Positions 47,006 to 54,459 of a stretch of DNA of 64,000 nt are shown here, one piece after another. The notes beneath the pieces were generated by a model that did not search any database, had not been told where the DNA came from, and saw nothing but the letters and a program-made list of their open reading frames with translations. The first letter of the stretch is position 1; every line of letters begins with the position of its first letter. Origin of the DNA: Marinobacterium rhizophilum. GTDB lineage: Bacteria > Pseudomonadota > Gammaproteobacteria > Pseudomonadales > Balneatricaceae. Location: positions 1,736,001-1,800,000 of the forward strand of contig NZ_CP073347.1 of NCBI RefSeq assembly GCF_024397915.1. The letters run 5' to 3'. The position numbers and the translations under genes are program-made.

Positions 47006-48092
47006 CCGCTTCTGTATTCAGCAATTCCACTTCGGCAACCTGCGCCGACCCATATAGCGTGCTGCTCTTGTAACCCTGGTGCAAATGGCGCAGCAGCACC
47101 ATGATCACCGCCGCAACCGGCAATGCCAACAGCACGCCGACAAACCCGAACAGCTGACCACCGGCCATGATCGCAAAGATCACGGCAACAGGATGCAGAC
47201 CTATCCGGTCGCCCACCAGCAAGGGCGTCAGCACCATGCCTTCCAGCGCCTGCCCAACCGCAAAGACCGCGCCCACCCAGATCAGCACCATGGGCTCCTG
47301 AAACTGAATAAAGGCCGCGATACCGGCGACTAGGATACCAATGATGAACCCCATATAGGGCACGATACTGGCAAGGCCGGCCAGCATACCAATCAACAGC
47401 GCAATATCAAGCCCCACCAGCCACAGACCTGTAGCATAAATTATGCCCAGCGCCAGCATGACCAGCAGCTGCCCCTTTATAAAGGCACCGAGAACCTCAT
47501 CACATTCCGTGGCCCAGAGGGCAACCCTGGGCTCCAGGTAACGGGGCAGCAGCATGCGAATGCGGGCCATCATCAGGTCCCAGTCGCGCAGCAAATAGAA
47601 CAGCACCACCGGAATCAGCACCAGGTTCGCTATCCAGGCGAGTACCGCCAGCCCCGAGCGGGTAATGCCGCCCACCAGCTGCGCCATCAGATTGCCGGTT
47701 TGCTGCCAGTTGCCCGCCAGCATGGATTTCAGCATGCCCAGATCCATGGCCGCCAGATCCACTCCCAGCGTCGACTCCAGCAGCGGCACCAGGCGCGTTT
47801 CGAACAGGTCGATGATCATGGGGACCCGCTCCAGCAGTACCTGAACCTGGCGGCCCAGTTGCGGCAACAGCAACAGCACCGTCAGTGCCATCAGGGCCGT
47901 CATGAATACGAAAACCGTCACCACCGCACCGGTGCGGCCCAGCTTCGCCTCCAGCCGGTCTGCCACCGGGTCGAACAGGTAGGCCAAAAGCGCACCCACC
48001 AGAAAAGGCGCCAGAATCGGCGCCAGCACATACACCAGCGCGCCCAGCACCAGGGTAACGATCAGTAGAAACCAGCGTTGCGATTCGGTCAT
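46998..48092 (-). CDS. AI-2E family transporter (PerM-like permease)
   Basis: 364 residues with about 8 membrane helices and the long periplasmic/coil insert typical of the family (QLGRQVQVLLERVPMIIDLFETRLVPLLE). Members include E. coli TqsA and PerM and also Na+/H+ antiporters, so the solute is unknown. The stop overlaps hda and its own ATG overlaps the DUF2066 stop by 4 bp. Confidence 0.9.
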   Translation of the reverse strand: MTESQRWFLLIVTLVLGALVYVLAPILAPFLVGALLAYLFDPVADRLEAKLGRTGAVVTVFVFMTALMALTVLLLLPQLGRQVQVLLERVPMIIDLFETRLVPLLESTLGVDLAAMDLGMLKSMLAGNWQQTGNLMAQLVGGITRSGLAVLAWIANLVLIPVVLFYLLRDWDLMMARIRMLLPRYLEPRVALWATECDEVLGAFIKGQLLVMLALGIIYATGLWLVGLDIALLIGMLAGLASIVPYMGFIIGILVAGIAAFIQFQEPMVLIWVGAVFAVGQALEGMVLTPLLVGDRIGLHPVAVIFAIMAGGQLFGFVGVLLALPVAAVIMVLLRHLHQGYKSSTLYGSAQVAEVELLNTEADE

Positions 48093-49171
48093 TGCATACC
48101 ATCCCTGCGTCCAAATTCCCGGCTCTGCCAGCGATACTGCAGCAGGCTTTCATCTCCACTTTCCGCGCCAACCGAGCGCCCGACGGGTTCCAGCTGACTA
48201 TCCAGGCGCAGCGCTTCCTGCAGCCGCTCAACACTGGAATCCAGCTGCACATGCAGGCGCAGACGCTCACGGGACAGCAGCTGTGGAAAAACCGCAGTAA
48301 CGCCATCGATTGCGCGCAAGCGCTCAACCAGCGCCAGATAATCGCCCTGGCTGTTGATACCCTCAACCTGCAACACCAGTCCCTGGGGCCGGTATTGCAG
48401 CGGCGCCGGCGCGGCACTTTCCAGCAGACGATCCGCTACCGTATCAACAACATCCATCATTTGCGCATCCAGCTCGCCGGCTGGTGCAAAACGCTGCGCT
48501 TCCCAGCGCTCGCCGGAAAACTCGAACTCACTGAACCAGTAGCCTCCTTCATACCAGACCCGGCCAGCCAGGACGGCTTCAGGCGCATAACGCCGCGAGG
48601 CCCGGCGCACGGCATCCGCTGCCTGGCGCCAGAGCTGCTCCGGCGGCAGGTTCTGCAGATCCTGCAGGTCGAGCAACGGCAGCTGCAGCGCCAACCCACG
48701 ACGCTGCGCTTGTGCCATCAGCGCCTGCATGGCCGGATGATCGGCAGCGATATAATCCTCGCCGGCGCCGGCCTCCTTGTGCACCAGCCACAGCAGCAGT
48801 GCCGGACGCTGCGCGCCTGGGCCTGGAATACCCAGCTCGCGCAGCAGCGCATCAAGCCGCGCACCGTCATAGTCAAGCCGCAGCTGGCGCCCGCCATCGG
48901 CCGTACTCTGATAGGCGTATTCGAGCAGCAGTTCCTGTGCCTGATCCAGCAGCAGCGGATACCCCTCCCGGTCAGCCACCTCGGTATCGCCGCTAAGCTT
49001 GATCAGCACCTGCGCCAGACCCTCTGAAACCTGCCGCTCAGAAGGCTGGATCTCGGTCGCGGATGCATTAATTTCCGCTCTATACAGATCCGGCACGGCA
49101 ACCGCGCCCGCAGAGATCGCCCACAGCAACGCAACACAGGCAAAAGTCTGACGCAAGTATTTGATAAACAT
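48089..49171 (-). CDS. DUF2066 domain exported protein
   Basis: 360 residues with an N-terminal signal peptide (MFIKYLRQTFACVALLWAISAGAVA) and DUF2066 pattern (SERQVSEGLAQVLIKLSGDTEVADREGYPLLLDQAQELLLEYAYQ). It is a periplasmic protein of unknown function, always in the hda-purM neighbourhood in gammaproteobacteria. It shares an operon with the permease and hda. Confidence 0.9.
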   Translation of the reverse strand: MFIKYLRQTFACVALLWAISAGAVAVPDLYRAEINASATEIQPSERQVSEGLAQVLIKLSGDTEVADREGYPLLLDQAQELLLEYAYQSTADGGRQLRLDYDGARLDALLRELGIPGPGAQRPALLLWLVHKEAGAGEDYIAADHPAMQALMAQAQRRGLALQLPLLDLQDLQNLPPEQLWRQAADAVRRASRRYAPEAVLAGRVWYEGGYWFSEFEFSGERWEAQRFAPAGELDAQMMDVVDTVADRLLESAAPAPLQYRPQGLVLQVEGINSQGDYLALVERLRAIDGVTAVFPQLLSRERLRLHVQLDSSVERLQEALRLDSQLEPVGRSVGAESGDESLLQYRWQSREFGRRDGMQ

Positions 49172-49319
49172 GAGGTATTCCCAACGACGATAAAACCGGC
49201 GAGCAGCGAGGCAAAAGATGCTTAAACTCTAACACACAATAGCCGCCCCACGCGCAACCTGATAGAATGTCGCCTTCATTTTTTGCCGCCAACCCCGTTG
49301 CTGAAAGGTTATCTGATTC

Positions 49320-50378
49320 ATGTCTACCGCTTCCGACAAAACATCACTGAGCTATAAAGACGCTGGTGTCGATATCGACGCGGGTAACGCCCTGGTTGAG
49401 CGCATCAAGGGTGTCGCCAAACGCACCGCGCGCCCCGAAGTCATGGGCGGACTCGGCGGCTTCGGCGCCCTGTGCGAAATCCCGGCCGGGTATCGTCAGC
49501 CAGTCCTCGTATCCGGAACAGACGGGGTCGGCACCAAGCTGCGCCTGGCCATGGATCTGAAAAAGCATGACACCATTGGTATCGACCTGGTGGCCATGTG
49601 CGTTAACGACCTGGTTGTAGCCGGCGCCGAACCGCTGTTCTTCCTCGACTACTACGCCACCGGCAAGCTCAACATCGAAACCGCCGCCGACGTCGTCACC
49701 GGCATTGGCCGTGGCTGCGAACTGGCAGGCGCCGCACTGGTGGGCGGCGAAACCGCTGAAATGCCGGGCATGTACGAAGGCGAAGACTACGACCTGGCCG
49801 GCTTCTGTGTCGGCGTGGTCGAGAAGGCCGACATTATCGACGGCAGCCGCGTGCAGGCCGGCGACAGCCTGATTGCACTGGGCGCTTCGGGCCCCCACTC
49901 CAACGGCTACTCCCTGATCCGCAAGATCATCGAGGTCAGCCAAGCCGACCTCAACCAGCCCATGGGTGACACCACCCTGGCTGACGCCCTGATGGCGCCG
50001 ACCCGCATTTACGTCAAGTCCGTGCTGCAGCTGATCAAGGACAGTCAGGTCAATGCCCTGTCCCACATCACCGGTGGCGGCCTGCTGGAGAACATCCCCC
50101 GCGTACTGCCCAAGTCCAGCAAGGCCGTGATCAACACTGCCTCCTGGGAACTGCCGCCCGTCTTCCAGTGGCTGCAGAGCAACGGCAACGTCGATGCGCG
50201 CGAAATGTACCGCACCTTCAACTGTGGCGTCGGCATGGTGATCGCCGTACCGGCAGCCGAGACCGACAAGGCCCTGGCCCTGCTGGGCGCTGCCGGCGAG
50301 CAGGCCTGGGTTATCGGCCAGATCGAAGCCGCACAGGATGGCGAGGAGCAGGTCGAGCTGCGCAACGCGGGGGCCTGA
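49320..50378 (+). CDS. purM: Phosphoribosylformylglycinamidine cyclo-ligase
   Basis: AIR synthase, fifth step of purine synthesis: closes FGAM to AIR using ATP. 352 residues of the PurM fold, start MSTASDKTSLSYKDAGVDIDAGNALVERIK, with VSGTDGVGTKLRLA and the glycine-rich ITGGGLLENIPRVLP. Immediately followed by purN, with only 2 bp between. Confidence 0.97.
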   Translation: MSTASDKTSLSYKDAGVDIDAGNALVERIKGVAKRTARPEVMGGLGGFGALCEIPAGYRQPVLVSGTDGVGTKLRLAMDLKKHDTIGIDLVAMCVNDLVVAGAEPLFFLDYYATGKLNIETAADVVTGIGRGCELAGAALVGGETAEMPGMYEGEDYDLAGFCVGVVEKADIIDGSRVQAGDSLIALGASGPHSNGYSLIRKIIEVSQADLNQPMGDTTLADALMAPTRIYVKSVLQLIKDSQVNALSHITGGGLLENIPRVLPKSSKAVINTASWELPPVFQWLQSNGNVDAREMYRTFNCGVGMVIAVPAAETDKALALLGAAGEQAWVIGQIEAAQDGEEQVELRNAGA

Positions 50379-50380
50379 GC

Positions 50381-51022
50381 GTGACACAGAAGCGGATTGT
50401 AGTGCTGCTTTCGGGCAGCGGCAGTAATCTGCAGGCTCTGATTGATGCGACCCAGTCGGGTCGCATCCAGGGCCGGATCGTCGCCGTGATCAGCAACAAG
50501 CCCGACGTAAAGGGCCTGGAGCGCGCGCAGGATGCCGGCATCGCAGCCCTGCTGCTCGACCACAAGGGCTTCGACTCCCGCGAAGCCTTCGACGACGCAC
50601 TGCAGCAACTCATCGATCGCCAGGCACCCGACCTGATCATCCTGGCGGGTTTCATGCGTATTCTCACCGCCGGCTTCGTGCGCCACTACCTGGGACGGAT
50701 GCTCAATATCCACCCCTCCCTGCTACCCAAGTACAAGGGCCTGCACACCCACCAGCGCGCAATCGACGCCGGCGACAGCGAACATGGCTGCACCGTACAC
50801 TTTGTAACACCGGAGCTCGATGGCGGCCCGCTGATCCTGCAGGCATCCGTACCTGTCGAAGCAGGCACCAGCGCCGACCAGCTGCAGCAACAGGTACTCA
50901 AGTGCGAGCACCACATATACCCGCTAGCGGTTGAATGGTTCTGCGCCGGTCGCCTGAGCCTCACGACCACCGGCGTAACACTGGACGGCATTCAGTTACC
51001 GGCAAGCGGACAGCGCGTATAA
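50381..51022 (+). CDS. purN: Phosphoribosylglycinamide formyltransferase
   Basis: Transfers formyl from 10-formyl-THF to GAR in purine synthesis. 213 residues from a GTG start (VTQKRIVVLLSGSGSNLQALIDAT) 2 bp after purM. The active-site block MLNIHPSLLPKYKGLHTHQRAIDAGDSEHGCTVHFV contains the catalytic His and Asp. Co-transcribed with purM, the usual gammaproteobacterial order. Confidence 0.96.
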   Translation: MTQKRIVVLLSGSGSNLQALIDATQSGRIQGRIVAVISNKPDVKGLERAQDAGIAALLLDHKGFDSREAFDDALQQLIDRQAPDLIILAGFMRILTAGFVRHYLGRMLNIHPSLLPKYKGLHTHQRAIDAGDSEHGCTVHFVTPELDGGPLILQASVPVEAGTSADQLQQQVLKCEHHIYPLAVEWFCAGRLSLTTTGVTLDGIQLPASGQRV

Positions 51023-51045
51023 ATTCAGGGAACAAGCGACCACCC

Positions 51046-51069
51046 GGCGCCCGACCCCGGTCGGGCGCC
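51046..51069. terminator. Hairpin after purN
   Basis: A perfect 10-bp stem ggcgcccgac / gtcgggcgcc with loop cccg lies 25 bp past purN. It lacks a T run, so it may be a weak terminator, a mRNA-stabilising stem or a short REP-like element. Confidence 0.5.
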
Positions 51070-51133
51070 CTGCGAACAAGATGATTCCCGGGTCAACAGC
51101 CACAGCACCGCGCCACCATACGGAGCTTCCAAG

Positions 51134-51850
51134 ATGTACCGCCGGATAAAACAGATCCTGTGCTGCACCCTGCTACTGGGCAGCAGTATTCACACCCAGG
51201 CACTAAGCACCCCCACCGAACTCAAGCCCTTTCGCGCACTGTACGAATCCCGCCTCGATGTCGGCATCGAGCTGTCACTGGACGCTGTACGCGAACTGCG
51301 CCAGCAAGCGGACGGCCACTGGGTCCTCACCAGCACCGCACAGGCCGCCATAGCAGGCATCGAGGAAAGCAGCCGCTTCACCCTTGATGATCTGCAGGTG
51401 ATTCCGCAGCAGTACCAGTATCACCACAAGGTATTTGGCAAACGTCGCGACGCCATCCTGAATTTCGACTGGCCCAACACCCGGGTTACCAACGATGTCG
51501 ACAACAAGCCCTGGCAGATGAATATCCCCGCCGGCACCCTCGACAAACTCGGCTACCAGATGCAGATCCGCCTGGACCTACCCCATGGCAAGACCAAGCT
51601 CAGCTACCCGGTCGCCGACGGCGGCAGCCTCAAACAGTACGATTTTGAAGTACTGGGCAGCGAGCCCGTCGAAACTCCCGCCGGCACCTTTAACGCCATC
51701 AAGGTACAGCGGGACCGCGGCGAAGACGCCAAACGGGAAACCTACATCTGGTTTGCCCCCGAACTGGACTACATGATCGTCAAGCTTTACCAGATCGAAA
51801 GCGATGGTAAGGAAGCACAACTGCTACTCAAGAAGGTAGAAACCCCATGA
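51134..51850 (+). CDS. DUF3108 exported protein
   Basis: 238 residues with signal peptide (MYRRIKQILCCTLLLGSSIHTQA) and the DUF3108 fold (FRALYESRLDVGIELSLDAVRELRQQADGHWVLTSTAQA ... RETYIWFAPELDYMIVKLYQ). A periplasmic beta-rich protein of unknown role that commonly follows purMN. The stop overlaps the next ATG by 4 bp. Confidence 0.88.
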   Translation: MYRRIKQILCCTLLLGSSIHTQALSTPTELKPFRALYESRLDVGIELSLDAVRELRQQADGHWVLTSTAQAAIAGIEESSRFTLDDLQVIPQQYQYHHKVFGKRRDAILNFDWPNTRVTNDVDNKPWQMNIPAGTLDKLGYQMQIRLDLPHGKTKLSYPVADGGSLKQYDFEVLGSEPVETPAGTFNAIKVQRDRGEDAKRETYIWFAPELDYMIVKLYQIESDGKEAQLLLKKVETP

Positions 51851-52116
51851 ACCCCAATGATTACAGCGACAGCCTCCACAGCTACCTGCTAAGCCAGGAA
51901 CAGAACACCGATGACAACGACCGGCTGTTCTATTGCAGCTACCTGCTGGGCCACCTGAGCCTGGCCGCCAGCACGGAACCAGACAACTGCGCAGCACTGA
52001 AGGACTGCGTCAACCTGAGCCTGGAAAGCGCCTTCGCCGTTGATCGCCTCAGCGACGCCGACAAGGCCGGCATCGCCGCCCTCTGGCACGAAGCCATCGA
52101 TACCGCCCAGGCCTGA
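51847..52116 (+). CDS. YfcL-like small protein, 89 residues
   Basis: MNPNDYSDSLHSYLLSQEQN...DNDRLFYCSYLLGHLSLA resembles the YfcL family (LF..GYLRGHLTLA in E. coli). Cytoplasmic, helical, no known function. Coupled to the DUF3108 gene by a 4-bp overlap. Confidence 0.75.
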   Translation: MNPNDYSDSLHSYLLSQEQNTDDNDRLFYCSYLLGHLSLAASTEPDNCAALKDCVNLSLESAFAVDRLSDADKAGIAALWHEAIDTAQA

Positions 52117-52135
52117 GCCCAGCGAAGACAAACCC

Positions 52136-52900
52136 TCAGCACCCCTGCCGCAACGCCGGATCCTGCCGATAGAAATGCCGCAGCTGCCCATAGACGCCGG
52201 GGTAGCTGCGCAGCAACAGCCCGGGCGCCGCGAAGAACGCCTCAGTCATCACCGCGAAAAACTCCGCCGGATCCTCAACGGCATAAGCATCCAGCACCGT
52301 CGCCTCCCCCAACTCCACTCTTCGCGCCATGTCGCTGTACGCCGCCGAGAAATCCGCCCCCCACTGCGCCACGGACATATCCGCATGCAACGGCGGCAAG
52401 CCATTGGCCGCACCGCTCAGCATGTCCAGCTTGTGGGCGAATTCATGGATCACCAGATTAATCCCCGCCTGCGGCTCGCCCGCCACATCCTCCCAAGACA
52501 GGATCACGGGCCCCTGCACCCAAGCCTCCCCGCTGAGCCCCACCGCCTCCTGGTGCACCACACCCGCCTCATCCTCGTACTCGTGCCGCGCGACAAACTC
52601 CCCCGGGTACACCAGCACCACCTCCAGGTTACGGTAGGACCCCAGCCCCAGCTCCAGCACGGGCAGGCACGCCTGGGCCGCAATGCGCAAACGCATACCA
52701 TCGCTCAACTCCAGACCCTGAACACCCACCACCGCCTTCTCAGCCAGAAACAACCACACCAGCCGCTGCAGGCGCGCCAGCTCGTCCGCACTCAAGCCCC
52801 GCAGCAGCGCCAGCGATCCAACCTGCTCCCGCCACTGCGACTGCGGCAACTCCGCCCTCGCCAGAAGACACCTGCGCCGCCAGGCCCTGAAACTCCACAT
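52136..52900 (-). CDS. mtfA: Zinc-dependent peptidase MtfA
   Basis: Metallopeptidase that in E. coli binds Mlc and also cleaves small substrates. 254 residues with HEFAH (152-156, INLVIHEFAHKLDML) as the zinc motif and a downstream Glu in the PAEFFAVMTEAFF helix as probable third ligand. Length and architecture match MtfA. It is convergent with the yfcL-like gene. Confidence 0.92.
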   Translation of the reverse strand: MWSFRAWRRRCLLARAELPQSQWREQVGSLALLRGLSADELARLQRLVWLFLAEKAVVGVQGLELSDGMRLRIAAQACLPVLELGLGSYRNLEVVLVYPGEFVARHEYEDEAGVVHQEAVGLSGEAWVQGPVILSWEDVAGEPQAGINLVIHEFAHKLDMLSGAANGLPPLHADMSVAQWGADFSAAYSDMARRVELGEATVLDAYAVEDPAEFFAVMTEAFFAAPGLLLRSYPGVYGQLRHFYRQDPALRQGC

Positions 52901-52971
52901 AGCGCCACCCGCCTGTTACAAGAACATTCCCAAGCACACCAGACCCGCCCCGGCACGACCCGCTGCCGCCC

Positions 52972-53223
52972 TCATATACAGGGGATCGGCTTTTCGATCT
53001 CGCTGATGGCCTCAAGCATGTCGTCCAGCCTGCCACTGAGCACCGCCTGCGCATCCAGCAGGCCGCGGTTGTAGTAATAGACACCCATCTTTTCAGAGAA
53101 AAAATCCAGCAAAAACTCGGCATCGAACTGCCCCAGGTCCTGATCAAGCTCGTCGCGAAAATAACGCTGAACCTGCAGCACTAGAGCCGCCTTTTCGTCT
53201 TTGGAAAACTCAATAACCGCCAC
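52972..53223 (-). CDS. DUF2164 domain protein, 83 residues
   Basis: MAVIEFSKDEKAALVLQVQRYFRDELDQDLGQFDAEFLLDFFSEKMGVYYYNRGLLDAQAVLSGRL is the DUF2164 pattern. Cytoplasmic, mostly helical; function unknown. It lies upstream of mtfA on the same strand, 71 bp away. Confidence 0.82.
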   Translation of the reverse strand: MAVIEFSKDEKAALVLQVQRYFRDELDQDLGQFDAEFLLDFFSEKMGVYYYNRGLLDAQAVLSGRLDDMLEAISEIEKPIPCI

Positions 53224-53446
53224 CAGAAACCTCCCTTGCCAGCCAGCTCAACAACACTGCGACACTCAAGCCACAACAACAGGCACAAACCTGCCGATCA
53301 GAAGCCTTATCATATCGACTATCGGACCCAGCCAGAATCCGCCACAGCGAAAAACGCCAGGCACACGGAACCAGCAAAAAGACGAAACGACGACGAAAAT
53401 CGAAAATATGCAACAGCAACGGAAAAGCAGAACAAAAACAAGGAGA

Positions 53447-53482
53447 GGAACAACAGGAACAACAGGAACAACAGGAACAACA
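53447..53482. repeat. Four perfect copies of ggaacaaca
   Basis: A 9-bp unit repeated four times in the A-rich gap between the DUF2164 gene and the tRNA cluster. It is not coding in any supported frame. A simple-sequence tract that may vary in copy number between strains. Confidence 0.7.
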
Positions 53483-53501
53483 AGATGGCACGGGCAGAAA
53501 T

Positions 53502-53577
53502 TGGTGGAGCCTGGGGGGATCGAACCCCCGACCTCGACGCTGCCAGCGTCGCGCTCTCCCAGCTGAGCTAAGGCCCC
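53502..53577 (-). tRNA. tRNA-Ala (GGC), copy 1
   Basis: Minus-strand cloverleaf: acceptor GGGGCCT / AGGCTCC, D-arm TAGCTCAGCTGGGAGAGC, anticodon stem CGACG/CGTCG with loop CTGGCAG (anticodon GGC), T-loop GTTCGATC, discriminator A and encoded CCA. Sequence is identical to the copy at 53714-53789. Confidence 0.96.
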
Positions 53578-53609
53578 AAATAACAACCCGAAAAAAAAGG
53601 CTTTGAAAG

Positions 53610-53685
53610 TGGCGTCCCATAGGGGGTTCGAACCCCTGTTACCGCCGTGAAAGGGCGGTGTCCTAGGCCACTAGACGAATGGGAC
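53610..53685 (-). tRNA. tRNA-Glu (TTC)
   Basis: Minus-strand cloverleaf with acceptor GTCCCAT / ATGGGAC, anticodon arm CCGCCCTTTCACGGCGG (TTC), T-arm AGGGGTTCGAACCCCCT, discriminator G and encoded CCA. It lies between the two tRNA-Ala genes and close to gltX, whose product charges it. Confidence 0.96.
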
Positions 53686-53713
53686 GCATAGGACTTCCAA
53701 TTGACTTTTGAAG

Positions 53714-53789
53714 TGGTGGAGCCTGGGGGGATCGAACCCCCGACCTCGACGCTGCCAGCGTCGCGCTCTCCCAGCTGAGCTAAGGCCCC
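53714..53789 (-). tRNA. tRNA-Ala (GGC), copy 2
   Basis: Identical over 76 bases to the first tRNA-Ala, with encoded CCA. First gene in the direction of transcription of the Ala-Glu-Ala cluster; a single promoter upstream probably serves all three. Confidence 0.96.
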
Positions 53790-53942
53790 CTTCAGAAGAC
53801 GAGCGGTATAGTAAAGTCAGACCCTCCTACTGTCAAGCAGCTTTTCTACAAAAAACGAAAGAAAGTCCTTTAATATTCAATTGGTTAAAGAACACTCAGA
53901 AGATACCGACACACACGCACCGACGTTTCGAAACAGAAAGCA

Positions 53943-53966
53943 AAAACCCCGCCGTAGCGGGGTTTT
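53943..53966. terminator. Terminator beyond the gltX 3'-end array
   Basis: AAAACCCCGC cgta GCGGGGTTTT is a perfect 10-bp stem with flanking T/A. It ends the gltX transcript, but it lies past the outermost repeat copy, so it is the probable ancestral gltX terminator. Confidence 0.85.
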
Positions 53967-54015
53967 GAACAGCCGGGACTCAGGTTCCCGGCAAATCCAG
54001 ATCAGGCACTCGCTC

Positions 54016-54123
54016 TTACTGACCGCCCCCGGCTTTCAGCGCGGCAAACTCCTTCTCCCAGCGCTTGCCTTCCTTCTTCGATGGACCACCGATGGTGTTG
54101 AGCGCATGACGTACACAGGCACG
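54016..54123 (-). pseudogene. gltX 3'-terminal fragment, outer copy A
   Basis: 108 bp in frame with gltX, ending at a TAA with tail AGGGQ. No start codon of its own. Next to the probable ancestral gltX terminator, so it may be the oldest end. Confidence 0.85.
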
Positions 54124-54234
54124 GCGGCATGGTTAAGGAGCGACCCCAGACACGGGCTCGCCCCAAAGCAGGCACTCAAGCCCGGCCCCAGTCCGGCATC
54201 TAGCCCGGCATCTAGCCCGGCTCCAGCCCACGGC

Positions 54235-54336
54235 TCAGGCGCCGGCTTTCAGCGCGGCAAACTCCTTCTCCCAGCGTTTGCCTTCCTTCTTCGATGGGCC
54301 ACCGATGGTATTGAGCGCATGGCGTACACAGGCACG
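54235..54336 (-). pseudogene. gltX 3'-terminal fragment, middle copy B
   Basis: 102 bp with TGA at 54235-54237, identical in tail to the live end. It carries a synonymous aaa-for-aag Lys codon not seen in A or C, and differs from A at four third positions. Confidence 0.85.
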
Positions 54337-54459
54337 GCGGCATGGTTAAGGAGTGGCCCCAGACACGGGCTCGCCCCAAAGCAGGCACTCAAGCCCGGCC
54401 CCAGTCCGGCATCTAGCCCGGCATCTAGCCCGGCATCTAGCCCGGCTCCAGCCCACGGC

